From DCFW01 sp963790715 (lineage in GTDB: Bacteria > Bacteroidota > Bacteroidia > Bacteroidales > Bacteroidaceae): 64,000 nucleotides of DNA. The stretch spans positions 62,001-126,000 of the forward strand of contig CAWBPN010000013.1 in the NCBI GenBank assembly GCA_963790715.1, read 5' to 3'. Positions 32,138 through 42,311 of the stretch are shown here, piece by piece. The first letter of the stretch is position 1, and each line of letters starts with the position of its first letter. The notes beneath the pieces are model-generated. The model worked only from the letters and a program-made list of their open reading frames with translations, did no database searches and had not been told where the DNA came from. Position numbers and translations under genes: made by a program.

Positions 32138-35128
32138 ATGGAACAAATTAATCTTAGGATCACAAGAATGGTTCTTTCGTTAATGTTCGGGTTATTGTTT
32201 TCAGTGAGTGCTTTCGCACAATCACCTACTTCAATTACCGGAAAAGTGATTGATGAAAACGGTCAGCCCGTAATTGGTGCAAATGTTGTTGTTAAAGGAA
32301 CAACCAATGGAACTGTTACCGATATGGACGGTAACTTTAATTTGAATGCGTCTCAAGGTTCGACGCTTACATTTTCTTATATCGGATATAATTCTTTGAA
32401 TTTGATTGCTAAACCTCAGATGACGGTTACTTTAAAAGAGAACTCCAAGGTTTTAAATGATGTAGTAGTCATCGGTTATGGTACGGTAAAGAAAAGTGAT
32501 GCTACGGGATCCGTACTTTCTATTAAAGCGGATCAATTGAATAAAGGTCTTGCAGTAAGTCCTGCCGATATGTTGGAAGGCAAAACTCCCGGTGTAGAAG
32601 TTACCAATAATAGTGGTCAACCGGGTGCAGGTTCTACAATTCGTATTCGTGGAGGTTCTTCTTTGAAAGCTTCCAATGATCCGTTGATTGTTATTGATGG
32701 TTTACCTATTAGTAGCACGGCTATTAACGGTATGACAGATGTATTGTCTTCTATTAATCCAAATGATATTGAATCTTTTTCAGTATTGAAAGATGCTTCT
32801 GCCACAGCTATTTATGGTAGTCGTGCATCAAACGGTGTCATCGTTATCACTACAAAGAAAGGCACTTCGGGCAAACCTCATGTAACAGTTGATATGACCG
32901 GTTCGGTCAATTATCTTAACAAAGAGGTTGATGTGATGGATGCCAACACTTTAAAAACTTTTTTAAAGAGCTATTTGTATGATTTTAAATCTACCATTGA
33001 CGGTTCAAAAGCTATTGCTTCTCTTGGTAATGCCAGTACCGATTGGCAAAAGCAGATCTATCGTACCGCATTTACAGAAGAAACAAATGCCAGTGTTACC
33101 GGTGGAATGAAAGGTAACAGTTGGGCGTTCAACGGACTTCCGTATCGTTTTTCTATCGGTTATCTTAATGATGACGGTATTTTGAAAACTTCAAATATGC
33201 AACGTTCCAACTTATCATTAAACTTATCTCCTCAATTCTTTGATAAGCATTTAACAGTGAATTTGAATGGTAAAGGCATATTTGAGTATAACAGATTTGC
33301 CAATCAAGATGCCATAGGTGCTGCTATAGCTTATGATCCTACTCAACCGATATATGACTCATCGGCAACCGGCATAGACGGATATCATGTATGGAGGTCT
33401 GCTGACGGTACTGTCAACACGATGGCCACTCAAAATCCTCTTGCATTGTTGAACGATAAGCATGACGAATCTTATGTAAGACGTTTTGTAGGTAATGCGG
33501 TATTTGATTATAAGTTCTTTTACATACCGGGATTGCGTGCCAATTTGAACTTAGGTATGGATGTATCTTCAAGTAACGGTACGGTAAATACTCCGAAAGG
33601 AAGCGAGATATCATATCATGATAAGACTCAGAACGGTTCAGGTTTACATACTGATTATACACAAACTCGCAGGGACTTATCATTGGAGTATTATATGAAT
33701 TATGTGAAAGAAGTTCCTTCTATTTACAGTAAGTTTGATGTAATGGGTGGTTACTCATGGCAACATTTCTTTAATTCATCAACAGATTTGGAAGTTAAAC
33801 AAAGCGATCGTACTCAAGTATTGAAAAACTCTCCGTCTAAAACCGAAAGCTATTTAGTGTCTTTCTACGGACGTTTTAATTATTCGTTGATGGATCGTTA
33901 TTTATTAACCTTCACTCTTCGTGATGATGGTACTTCGCGTTTCCAAAACAATAAATGGGGACTTTTCCCATCAGCTGCATTTGCATGGCGTATATCGGAA
34001 GAACCGTTTATGAAAAATGTAAACTGGTTGTCTAATTTGAAACTTCGTTTAAGTTATGGTCTCACCGGTCAACAGGATTTGAATTCAGGCGATTATCCAT
34101 CTATTCCAACTTATCATACCAATTTATCAGGTAGTTATTATTGGTTTGGCAATTCGGTAATTGATCCTATTACTCCTAAAGCTTATGTTTCAAATCTGAA
34201 ATGGGAATCAACTAAGACCTATAATGTAGGTATCGATTTCGGTTTCTTGAAAGATAGAATAAGCGGTAGCTTGGATGCATATATTCGCAAAACAAGCAAT
34301 TTAATAAATTACGTTCCTATTTCTGCCGGAACAAATCTTTCAAATTATGTAACCATGAACGTCGGTGATTTAAAGAATACCGGTATGGAATTTTCTTTAA
34401 ACGTTGTGCCGGTACAAACAAAAGACTGGAACTGGACTGTAGGTTACAACATATCATGGAACAAGAATAAGATTACTAAGTTGACTCAAAGCGATAATCC
34501 TGATTATTTAGGTGTTGCAGCCGGTGGTATAAGTGGTGGCGTAGGTAATAACATACAGTTGCAGAGAGTTGGATACGCAACTAATTCATTCTATGTTTTT
34601 CAACAAGTATATGATCAAAATGGTAATCCTATAGAAGGTGCTTATGTAGATCGTAACGGTGACGGACAGATAAATGATAAAGACAAATATATTTGTCATC
34701 AAGCTGCCCCTGATGTAATGATGGGATTTAATACATCGTTATCATGGAAAAAATGGACTTTATCTGCTGCTGCACGTGCCAGCTTAGGTAATTATGTATA
34801 CAATAACGTAGCCTCAAATTATGAAATGAAGGCTGATATGTGGACGAATAATTTTATTGCAAACCGTTTGAATTCTGCAATTGTCACTAATTTTAATCAA
34901 GCCCAATATTTATCCGATTATTACATCAAGAATGCTTCGTTCTTGAAATTGGATAGAATAACCTTGGCATATCAGGCTGCCGGTTGGGTTAATGTTCATG
35001 CAACTATGCAGAATGTGTTTACAATAACAAAATATAAAGGGTTAGACCCTGAGGTCTTCAGTGGTATAGATAATAATATGTATCCGCGTCCAAAGACGTT
35101 CTTGTTAGGTGCAACGTTTAACTTTTAA
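32138..35128 (+). CDS. susC: SusC/RagA-family TonB-dependent outer membrane transporter
   Basis: A 996-residue outer-membrane importer of oligosaccharides. A signal peptide (about 1-28, ending AFAQ) is followed by a carboxypeptidase-D-like regulatory domain (about 33-115), the SusC signature GYGTVKKSDATGSV (about 113-126), a plug domain with IRIRGGSSL and a 22-strand barrel ending in TFLLGATFNF. It works with the SusD lipoprotein encoded 3 bases downstream and takes energy from TonB/ExbBD. The neighbouring amylase and GH65 genes suggest starch or maltodextrin as ligand. Confidence 0.95.
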   Translation: MEQINLRITRMVLSLMFGLLFSVSAFAQSPTSITGKVIDENGQPVIGANVVVKGTTNGTVTDMDGNFNLNASQGSTLTFSYIGYNSLNLIAKPQMTVTLKENSKVLNDVVVIGYGTVKKSDATGSVLSIKADQLNKGLAVSPADMLEGKTPGVEVTNNSGQPGAGSTIRIRGGSSLKASNDPLIVIDGLPISSTAINGMTDVLSSINPNDIESFSVLKDASATAIYGSRASNGVIVITTKKGTSGKPHVTVDMTGSVNYLNKEVDVMDANTLKTFLKSYLYDFKSTIDGSKAIASLGNASTDWQKQIYRTAFTEETNASVTGGMKGNSWAFNGLPYRFSIGYLNDDGILKTSNMQRSNLSLNLSPQFFDKHLTVNLNGKGIFEYNRFANQDAIGAAIAYDPTQPIYDSSATGIDGYHVWRSADGTVNTMATQNPLALLNDKHDESYVRRFVGNAVFDYKFFYIPGLRANLNLGMDVSSSNGTVNTPKGSEISYHDKTQNGSGLHTDYTQTRRDLSLEYYMNYVKEVPSIYSKFDVMGGYSWQHFFNSSTDLEVKQSDRTQVLKNSPSKTESYLVSFYGRFNYSLMDRYLLTFTLRDDGTSRFQNNKWGLFPSAAFAWRISEEPFMKNVNWLSNLKLRLSYGLTGQQDLNSGDYPSIPTYHTNLSGSYYWFGNSVIDPITPKAYVSNLKWESTKTYNVGIDFGFLKDRISGSLDAYIRKTSNLINYVPISAGTNLSNYVTMNVGDLKNTGMEFSLNVVPVQTKDWNWTVGYNISWNKNKITKLTQSDNPDYLGVAAGGISGGVGNNIQLQRVGYATNSFYVFQQVYDQNGNPIEGAYVDRNGDGQINDKDKYICHQAAPDVMMGFNTSLSWKKWTLSAAARASLGNYVYNNVASNYEMKADMWTNNFIANRLNSAIVTNFNQAQYLSDYYIKNASFLKLDRITLAYQAAGWVNVHATMQNVFTITKYKGLDPEVFSGIDNNMYPRPKTFLLGATFNF

Positions 35129-35131
35129 TTT

Positions 35132-36700
35132 ATGAATATCATGAAATCATATAAAAAACTATTAGGCATTATCGCTTTGTCTATCACTGCAACATTTACA
35201 GCATGTACAGGCGACCTGAATGTTACTCCTATTGATCCGAACTTAAATACACCGAGTAATGTGTTGACTTCAACAAGTGCATACGATCAACTTTTGGCGA
35301 AAGCCTATGTAGGTCTTGCTGTAAGTTCTCCGGACGGTTCTAGTGGCGACCCTGATATTTCAGGAATTGATGGAGGTTTCGGTCAGTATCTGCGTGCTTT
35401 GTACAACTGTGAAGAACTTCCTACCGATGAAGCTGTCATAGGATGGAACGACCAGACTGTTAAGGATCTGCATAATCTGAGTTGGTCTACATCTGATGTG
35501 TTTGTAACTGCAATGTATAGTCGTTTATTTTATCAGATTGCCTTATGTAATGAGGTTATTCGCCAGATAAAGGCTTCTACTATAAAGAACGATACGATGA
35601 CTCAATATATGAATGAGGCTCGTTGTTTGCGTGCATTAAGTTATTATCATGCTATAGATTTGTTTGGCAATGTTCCTTTCGTCACGGATGAGTCTTCTGT
35701 AGGTGGAACCAACCCTAAACAGATTATGAGAAAGGATTTATTTAATTGGTTGACTACGGAAGTTAAAAGTTTTGCCGATAACTTACCTGCAAGTCCGGAC
35801 AAATATCGTTGCGGTCAAGGTATGGCAGATATGATTTTAGCTAAACTTTATCTGAATGCTAAGATTTATACAGGTACTGCAAAATATGACTCGTGTGCAT
35901 ATTACTGTGGGAGAATTGTCAACTTAGGCTATAAACTTGAGAGTACAGCCAATTACAAGAATTTGTTCGGTGCATCCAATGACCAATATCTTGGTGTCGG
36001 TCATGAAATCATATTCAGTGTGTATCAAGATGAAACAAATACACAAGCTTATGGAGGTACTACTTATTTGATGAATGCAGCTATTGGTGGCAGCATGAGT
36101 GCAAATAGCTATGGTGCATCAGGAGGCTGGGGCGGTCTTCGCGTAACTCCCGAATATGTTAATAAGTTCACCACCAATGATGCAAGATACCTTTTCTATA
36201 CAAGCGGACAAAAAAAGCAGATTGTAGATATCACTGACTTTACAAATGGTTATGCATATCCTAAATTTACCAATTTGAGGACTGACGGAACATATAAAGA
36301 TATTGCTTCTTTCTGTAATGCTGATTTCCCTATATTCCGTTTGGCAGATGTATATTTGATGCTTGCAGAGTGTCAGATTGTAGGTGGCGTATCAGTTAAC
36401 GTTAATGGAATGACTGGCATTGACTATTTTAATGCCGTCAGAACTCGCGCCGGAGTAAGTACTATTGCTTCTCCTACTTCAAGTGATATCCTAGATGAAC
36501 GTGGTCGTGAGTTAGGTTGGGAATGCCATCGTCGTTCTGATTTGGTTCGCTTTGGTAAGTTAACTACAAGTGATTATATATGGTCTTGGAAAGGTGGTAC
36601 TCAAGCCGGAACTACTGTAGATTCAAAATATAATCTGTTCCCGATACCGTCAAGCGATATCAACTCTAACAGCAACTTAACACAAAATACCGGTTATTAA
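35132..36700 (+). CDS. susD: SusD/RagB-family nutrient-binding outer membrane lipoprotein
   Basis: A 522-residue surface lipoprotein with lipobox TAC (C25) and the TPR-rich SusD fold; it forms the lid of the SusC transporter. Typical segments are MNEARCLRALSYYHAIDLFGNVPF (written here in part only: ARCLRALSYYHAIDLFG, about 167-183) and the C-terminal DERGRELGWECHRRSDLVRFG region (ERGRELGWECHRRSDL). The start may be the ATG at 35132 or at 35141. It is followed 18 bases later by the susE-like gene. Confidence 0.95.
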   Translation: MNIMKSYKKLLGIIALSITATFTACTGDLNVTPIDPNLNTPSNVLTSTSAYDQLLAKAYVGLAVSSPDGSSGDPDISGIDGGFGQYLRALYNCEELPTDEAVIGWNDQTVKDLHNLSWSTSDVFVTAMYSRLFYQIALCNEVIRQIKASTIKNDTMTQYMNEARCLRALSYYHAIDLFGNVPFVTDESSVGGTNPKQIMRKDLFNWLTTEVKSFADNLPASPDKYRCGQGMADMILAKLYLNAKIYTGTAKYDSCAYYCGRIVNLGYKLESTANYKNLFGASNDQYLGVGHEIIFSVYQDETNTQAYGGTTYLMNAAIGGSMSANSYGASGGWGGLRVTPEYVNKFTTNDARYLFYTSGQKKQIVDITDFTNGYAYPKFTNLRTDGTYKDIASFCNADFPIFRLADVYLMLAECQIVGGVSVNVNGMTGIDYFNAVRTRAGVSTIASPTSSDILDERGRELGWECHRRSDLVRFGKLTTSDYIWSWKGGTQAGTTVDSKYNLFPIPSSDINSNSNLTQNTGY

Positions 36701-36718
36701 TTTTAAAAACTGATAGAT

Positions 36719-37834
36719 ATGAAAAAACTGAAATATATATTGTTCATGTTATTAGGCATTGCCGTTATGTCAGCTTGTTCAGATAACAAAGATAATCCTG
36801 AATATATACCGGCAAATGCAGTTGCCCCTACGTTAAAGGCACTTCAATCAGCATACACTTTAACGCTGACTGGTGCAGATAATAGTTTTGACACATTTGC
36901 TTTCACAAGGGCAGAATGGTCAAAAAATTATAAACTCGGTACGCAATATACCGTACAAGCTTCCTTATCAAGTACTTTTACTTCTCCGGTTACTCTTGGT
37001 ACAACAGTAGATACCACCGTTACTGTTACTAATTCAACGATTAACAGTATACTGATTAATGCCAAAATTAATCCGGGAACTGCAACTAAAATGTATTTCC
37101 GTGTTTTAGCTGATGTTTCGGGAACGTCCGGTAATGTTTCGGGTATCGATACATTGTCATCTGCCACGGTTACTTCAACTATTACTCCGTATAGCACTGA
37201 TGTTGTTTATCCGAAGGTCTATGTTGTCGGTGCTTACGACGGATGGGTTTTTACAGGACAGAATTTATTCAGCTATTCAAGCAATTCCACTTATACAGGT
37301 ATGGTTGATTTCAGCGCATTGGCTGCCAGCGGTTTTAAGATTACGGGTGCTGCATCATGGGATAATTCAACAGGTAACTGGGGAACAGGCTCAACAGCTC
37401 CTGCTTCTGAAGCCCAGTCGTTTACATTGTCTAATGGGGGTGGCAATATTACTTGCTATGCAGATTCATTTTATCACTTTACATTTGATAATTCAACCTT
37501 GTTGCTGACTAAAGACTTCTCATTTAATACATTGAGTATTATCGGTGATGCCGGTAGTTATGTTAGCGGATGGAGTAAAGAGGTTAACATGTCTTTTGAT
37601 GCCACTAAGCAACGTTTTTACGCAGATGTTATTTTAGCGGCAGGACAGATTAAATTTCGTGCCGATCATGCATGGACCCTTAATTGGGGCGCTTCCACAA
37701 CAGATGGTGTATTGGCATCTGCAGGCGGTAATATTGCGGTTACGGCCGGAAATTATAGAATTTATGTTGATCTGAATAATCCGTCAAAAATGACTTATAA
37801 GTTAAGTACTGATGATTATGGTAAAGGGAATTAA
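36719..37834 (+). CDS. SusE/SusF-like outer membrane lipoprotein (starch-binding)
   Basis: A 371-residue lipoprotein with lipobox SAC (C20) and an N-terminal SusE-type Ig-like domain (about 30-150). Two starch-binding-like modules follow (about 160-260, with VYVVGAYDGW, and 265-370, with LSIIGDAGSYVSGWS). The aromatic residues (W) of these modules are typical of SusE/SusF proteins, which hold glucans at the cell surface. The order susC-susD-susE-amylase matches the classical Sus layout. A hairpin follows at 37854-37883. Confidence 0.9.
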   Translation: MKKLKYILFMLLGIAVMSACSDNKDNPEYIPANAVAPTLKALQSAYTLTLTGADNSFDTFAFTRAEWSKNYKLGTQYTVQASLSSTFTSPVTLGTTVDTTVTVTNSTINSILINAKINPGTATKMYFRVLADVSGTSGNVSGIDTLSSATVTSTITPYSTDVVYPKVYVVGAYDGWVFTGQNLFSYSSNSTYTGMVDFSALAASGFKITGAASWDNSTGNWGTGSTAPASEAQSFTLSNGGGNITCYADSFYHFTFDNSTLLLTKDFSFNTLSIIGDAGSYVSGWSKEVNMSFDATKQRFYADVILAAGQIKFRADHAWTLNWGASTTDGVLASAGGNIAVTAGNYRIYVDLNNPSKMTYKLSTDDYGKGN

Positions 37835-37853
37835 TTTATAACGTTTTCAGATT

Positions 37854-37883
37854 GAAAGCAGGGGACTTTCCGCTCCTGCTTTC
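37854..37883 (+). terminator. Hairpin between susE-like gene and amylase (partial terminator)
   Basis: GAAAGCAGG pairs with CCTGCTTTC around a 12-base loop and is followed by a short T-rich tract. It lies 20 bases after the stop of the susE-like gene and could lower, rather than stop, transcription into the amylase gene, which has no clear promoter of its own. Confidence 0.55.
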
Positions 37884-37909
37884 TTTAGTTTTTATATAAT
37901 AAAAAAGTT

Positions 37910-39847
37910 ATGAAGAGACACTTATTAATATTATCGTCGCTTGTTGCGTTATTCGTGCTTGTTACGACTGTCAGTTGTAGCAGAGATACTTCATTTCTCA
38001 CTAATCCGACAAACAATGGCGGAGTAACTGAGAAAACCCGTCCCGACGGTGTACAAGCAGGATTGAATGTTGTAGATAACAACACGGTTACACTTGTGCT
38101 TGATGATCAGGATAGCAATGGCAATCACAGTGATAGTGCTTATGTGCTAGGTTCATTTAATAACTGGACAAAAAGTAAGGCGAACAAAATGTATTGGGAC
38201 TCCACTAATAACTGTTGGTGGCTTACAGTCAGCAACCTTGATCCTTCAACTGAATATACTTATCAATATTATGTGTATACAAAGAGTGGTACTGTCAGCA
38301 TAGCAGATCCTTACAGCACAAAGGTTAGCGATCCTAATGATGTGTATATTTCCTCATCAACTTATCCTAATTTGTTAACTCATCCATCACAAGCCGATGG
38401 TATATGCTCAGTATTTAAAACAAAAACAGATAAATATAATTGGCAAAGTCAGAACTTTTCTATCAGTGATCCTAACAATCTTCGTATATATGAAATGTTG
38501 ATACGTGATTTTACGGGTGGAGCTAATGATATAGGTAATATTGCCACAGCTATGACTAAGCTTGATTATCTTAAGTCATTAGGCATGAATGCAGTAGAAC
38601 TTATGCCTGTTGAAGAATTCGGAGGAAATAGTAGTTGGGGATATAATCCTGATTTCTTCTTTGCTCTTGATAAAGCATATGGTACAACCAATGATTATAA
38701 AGCCTTCGTAGATGCTTGCCATCAAAGGGGAATGGCTGTGATTATGGATGTTGTCTATAATGATGCAACAAATGATTTTCCTTATTGCAAACTTTATTGG
38801 GACTCTAACAATAATCGTCCTGCGGCAAATAGTCTGTGGTTCAATCCTGTAGCCCCGCATTCATGGCTTACTTATTTTAATGATTTCAATCATTCATCTG
38901 CATGTGTGCAAAACTATTTTATCCGTAACCTGAAATATATGATGAGTGAGTTTAAAGTTGACGGATTTCGTTTTGATTTTGCAAAAGGTTATACACAGAC
39001 GGCTTCTACTAATGATTCGGAATCAAGTGCTTATGATGCTAGTCGTATAGCAATTTTGAAAAAATATGCTGATGCCGTGCATGCTGCCAATTCAAATGCT
39101 GTGGTTATATTAGAACTGTTTACCTCTACTCAGGAAGAGAATGAATTGGCACAAGATAATATGAAAGTTTGGGATAATATGAATAATGCATATTGCCAGA
39201 GTGCAATGGGATATGTTGACAGCAGTGATTTCTCAGGCTTGTATACGTCTACAGCAATGCCGTTCGGCAGTTATGTAGGTTATATGGAAAGCCATGATGA
39301 AGAGCGTATGGCTTATAAGCAAGAAGCTTACGGAGTTTCTTCAATAAAAGGTGTCTTGAGTGAAGAAATGAAACAATTGGAAGCAAATACCTGTTTTTTC
39401 CTTACTGTTCCAGGTCCGAAGATGGTTTGGCAATTCGGTGAAATGGGATATGATATTTCAAAAGGTTCAGGTACCGATAAGCGTCTTTGCCATTGGGAAT
39501 ATCTTGACGATCCTAATCGTGCGGCTTTGCATGATGTATATGTAAAACTGAATAATCTAAGGACTAATCATCCTGAGATGTTTACATCTACCGCATCATT
39601 CTCATGGACAGTAGGCACAAATAACTGGTCTACGGGGCGTTTCATCAACATTGCTTCTGCTGATGGTACAAAGCACATTGTTGTTGCAGGCAATTTTGAT
39701 GCGGCTACCAATACATTGAATGTTCCATTTCCGCATACAGGTACATGGTATGATTATTTGAATAATAATGCTACGGTTAGCGTATTATCAACAAGTCAAG
39801 CCATATCATTCCCAATGCATACGGCAATAGTATATACCGATTTCTGA
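37910..39847 (+). CDS. GH13 alpha-amylase lipoprotein (SusG-like role)
   Basis: A 645-residue glucan hydrolase. It has a lipoprotein signal with lipobox VSC (C23), an N-terminal E-set/CBM48-like domain (about 60-150, with VLGSFNNW), the GH13 barrel (about 190-560) and a C-terminal beta domain. Catalytic residues visible are D356 (DGFRFDFA), E402 (VILELF) and D463 (ESHDEE). Conserved region I reads MDVVYNDA: the usual His after Asn is Asp285 here. It probably digests starch-like glucan at the cell surface for SusCD. It is the last gene of the locus and ends at a strong bidirectional terminator. Confidence 0.92.
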   Translation: MKRHLLILSSLVALFVLVTTVSCSRDTSFLTNPTNNGGVTEKTRPDGVQAGLNVVDNNTVTLVLDDQDSNGNHSDSAYVLGSFNNWTKSKANKMYWDSTNNCWWLTVSNLDPSTEYTYQYYVYTKSGTVSIADPYSTKVSDPNDVYISSSTYPNLLTHPSQADGICSVFKTKTDKYNWQSQNFSISDPNNLRIYEMLIRDFTGGANDIGNIATAMTKLDYLKSLGMNAVELMPVEEFGGNSSWGYNPDFFFALDKAYGTTNDYKAFVDACHQRGMAVIMDVVYNDATNDFPYCKLYWDSNNNRPAANSLWFNPVAPHSWLTYFNDFNHSSACVQNYFIRNLKYMMSEFKVDGFRFDFAKGYTQTASTNDSESSAYDASRIAILKKYADAVHAANSNAVVILELFTSTQEENELAQDNMKVWDNMNNAYCQSAMGYVDSSDFSGLYTSTAMPFGSYVGYMESHDEERMAYKQEAYGVSSIKGVLSEEMKQLEANTCFFLTVPGPKMVWQFGEMGYDISKGSGTDKRLCHWEYLDDPNRAALHDVYVKLNNLRTNHPEMFTSTASFSWTVGTNNWSTGRFINIASADGTKHIVVAGNFDAATNTLNVPFPHTGTWYDYLNNNATVSVLSTSQAISFPMHTAIVYTDF

Positions 39848-39870
39848 AAAAAAATAAACACTGGGAAGTA

Positions 39871-39914
39871 ATATAAAGAAAGAGAACACTTCTTGTGTTC
39901 TCTTTCTTTTATAT
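39871..39914. terminator. Bidirectional terminator between amylase and dedA
   Basis: ATAAAGAAAGAGAACAC and GTGTTCTCTTTCTTTTAT form a long, nearly perfect stem with a 5-base loop, flanked by A-rich and T-rich tails. It serves the plus-strand amylase gene and the minus-strand dedA gene. Confidence 0.85.
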
Positions 39915-40567
39915 TATTGTGCTTGTTTATTCTTTCTTTTTTTTAGTTGTCTTTTGATGATTGCGTATCCTATCAGTATTACAGCGATTATTAAAAAGAA
40001 CAACCCGACTTCATGGCTGTATCTTTTTACAGTGTCATATAACTGGCTTTTAGGTATGAGGTGTTGTAAATAATATCCCATGCCCGTAAGAATGGAATTC
40101 CATAATCCTGCCCCTAATATAGTATAGAGAAGGAAATGTGACATTTTCATCTTTGATAACCCAGCAGGTATTGAAATCAAATGACGTACGCCGGGAACCA
40201 ACCTGCCTATGAAAATGGATATTGCACCATGACCTTTGAAATAATCTTCAGCGTGTTCCATTCTTTCCTGTGACAGAAAGAATGCATGACCTATGCGGCT
40301 ATTGGCAAACTTATATATTATTGGGCGCCCAAGCCATTGTGCCAACTTATAATTGATAAGTGAGCCTATGATAGAACCTGTTGTCCCAAATACTACAATG
40401 AGTATTGGATTCATATAGTGAGTTTGTGCAGACTCGTATGCAGCAGGCGGGATTACAATTTCAGCAGGTAAAGGTAAGAATGAGCTTTCTATAGCCATAA
40501 ATAATGTTATGGTCCAATAGTTCAGATGGTCTATGCACCATCCTATGAAAAATTCAATTGTTTGCAT
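39914..40567 (-). CDS. DedA-family membrane protein
   Basis: A 217-residue inner-membrane protein of the DedA/VTT superfamily with re-entrant and transmembrane helices. The signature GRLVPGVRHLISIPAG (about 122-137) carries the conserved arginines and proline. Members flip undecaprenyl phosphate or phosphatidylethanolamine, or maintain membrane potential. It starts 5 bases after the glnS stop, so it is co-transcribed with the tRNA synthetase gene. The specific substrate is not known. Confidence 0.9.
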   Translation of the reverse strand: MQTIEFFIGWCIDHLNYWTITLFMAIESSFLPLPAEIVIPPAAYESAQTHYMNPILIVVFGTTGSIIGSLINYKLAQWLGRPIIYKFANSRIGHAFFLSQERMEHAEDYFKGHGAISIFIGRLVPGVRHLISIPAGLSKMKMSHFLLYTILGAGLWNSILTGMGYYLQHLIPKSQLYDTVKRYSHEVGLFFLIIAVILIGYAIIKRQLKKRKNKQAQ

Positions 40568-40572
40568 CCAAG

Positions 40573-42270
40573 CTATACTTTATTCTTAATTTTTCCCCAA
40601 GTATCTTTCAGCCCTACGGTGCGGTTAAATATCAAGTGATTTGGCGTAGAGTCATAATCAACATTGAAATAGCCTAGTCGTTGAAACTGTAAATAGGTGA
40701 GTGGTGGCATGTCTTTAACATATGGTTCTATATATCCTTGCGTAATTTTTAATGAGTCATGGTTAAGTAACTCGCGAAAATCGTGTTCTTTTTCTGCTTC
40801 TGCAGGATTCTCTACTGAAAACAATCTATCGTAAATGCGAACTTCACACGGCAGGCAATAATTGATGTTTACCCAATGCAACGTACCTTTCACTTTACGT
40901 TCACTGCCTTGTGTACCGCTCTTTGTTTCCGGATCATATTCGCAATATACTTCCGTGACTTTGCCGCTTTCGTCTTTTTTGCAGCCTGTGCACTTAACGA
41001 TATATGCATTTTTCAGTCGCACTTCTTTGTCAGGCGACATACGGAAATACTTTTTAGGAGCGTCTTCCATAAAGTCAGCACGCTCTATCCATAATTCACG
41101 ACCGAAATTGATGGTATGTTTCTTTGAGTTTTCATCCTCAGGATTATCGACGGCTTCCAAAGCTTCGGTCTTGTTTTCAGGGTAATTGGTTATGATAAGT
41201 TTAACCGGATCAAGCACTGCCGATACACGTGTCGAACGTTTGTTCAAATCTTCGCGTGCTGCCGATTCAAGCAATGATATATCATTGAGCGCATCATATT
41301 TTGTGTAACCTATGTCATTAATGAACCTGTGTATTGCCTCGGGTGAATAACCGCGTCTGCGCAATCCGCAGATGGTCGGCATACGGGGATCATCCCAACC
41401 GTTTACAAGATTTTCTTTTACCAAGGCCAACAGTTTACGCTTACTCATCACAGTATATGTGAGGTTCAAACGATTAAACTCAATTTGGCGCGGATAATAG
41501 GACTCATCTTTTTTCAATAAATTGATGAAATAATTATATAGAGGACGATGAACCTCGAATTCCAATGTACAGATGCTGTGAGTTACACCCTCGAAGTAAT
41601 CGCTTTGTCCATGAGCAAAGTCATACATAGGATAAGCATGCCATGTTGTACCTGTGCGGTGATGCGGATGATCTATTATTCGATATATAATAGGGTCGCG
41701 GAAATGCATGTTAGGGTTAGCCATATCTATTTTAGCGCGTAACACCATCTTACCTTCGGCAACCTCTCCTGTATTCATTTTGTTGAACAACGTTAAGTTT
41801 TCATCTATTGGGCGTTCACGATAGGGGCTTGGTGTACCCGGTTGCGTGGGTGTGCCCTTTTGTGCCGAAATTGTTTCGGCATCTTGCTCGTCAACGTATG
41901 CTTTATCTTCTTTGATTAATTTTATTGCGAAATCCCAGAGTTGTTGAAAATAGTCGGAAGCATAATAGACATTACCCCATTTGAAACCTAACCACTGTAT
42001 ATCTTCTTTTATTGCATCAACATATTCAGTGTCCTCTTTTGAAGGGTTAGTGTCATCGAAACGAAGATTGCATACACCGTTATATTTACTGGCAATGCCG
42101 AAATCCATACAAATTGCCTTTGCATGGCCGATGTGAAGGTACCCGTTAGGCTCGGGCGGGAATCGTGTTTGTATACGTCCTCCGTTTTTTCCTTCTTTTA
42201 AATCTTTTTCTACTATTTGTTCAATAAAGTTAAGACTTTTTTTTTCATCTTCTTCATTTACCTCTGTCAT
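40573..42270 (-). CDS. glnS: Glutaminyl-tRNA synthetase
   Basis: A 565-residue class I synthetase charging tRNA-Gln. It shows PPEPNGYLHIGHAKA with HIGH at 46-49 and the KMSKS-like VMSKRKL motif (about 274-280), a catalytic domain with the connective domain, and a C-terminal anticodon-binding beta barrel. The length is typical. Its presence means that glutamine is attached directly rather than by GatCAB amidation, so the large nitrogen cluster downstream feeds this need too. It is followed by dedA. Confidence 0.95.
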   Translation of the reverse strand: MTEVNEEDEKKSLNFIEQIVEKDLKEGKNGGRIQTRFPPEPNGYLHIGHAKAICMDFGIASKYNGVCNLRFDDTNPSKEDTEYVDAIKEDIQWLGFKWGNVYYASDYFQQLWDFAIKLIKEDKAYVDEQDAETISAQKGTPTQPGTPSPYRERPIDENLTLFNKMNTGEVAEGKMVLRAKIDMANPNMHFRDPIIYRIIDHPHHRTGTTWHAYPMYDFAHGQSDYFEGVTHSICTLEFEVHRPLYNYFINLLKKDESYYPRQIEFNRLNLTYTVMSKRKLLALVKENLVNGWDDPRMPTICGLRRRGYSPEAIHRFINDIGYTKYDALNDISLLESAAREDLNKRSTRVSAVLDPVKLIITNYPENKTEALEAVDNPEDENSKKHTINFGRELWIERADFMEDAPKKYFRMSPDKEVRLKNAYIVKCTGCKKDESGKVTEVYCEYDPETKSGTQGSERKVKGTLHWVNINYCLPCEVRIYDRLFSVENPAEAEKEHDFRELLNHDSLKITQGYIEPYVKDMPPLTYLQFQRLGYFNVDYDSTPNHLIFNRTVGLKDTWGKIKNKV

Positions 42271-42303
42271 ATTCTCAATTTTTTATTATTGTAGATACAA
42301 TTG

Positions 42304-42311
42304 CAAAAGTA
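42304..42311 (-). promoter_or_regulatory. -7 box of the glnS-dedA operon
   Basis: The minus strand reads TACTTTTG (TAnnTTTG), 33 bases before the ATG at 42270. Confidence 0.55.
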
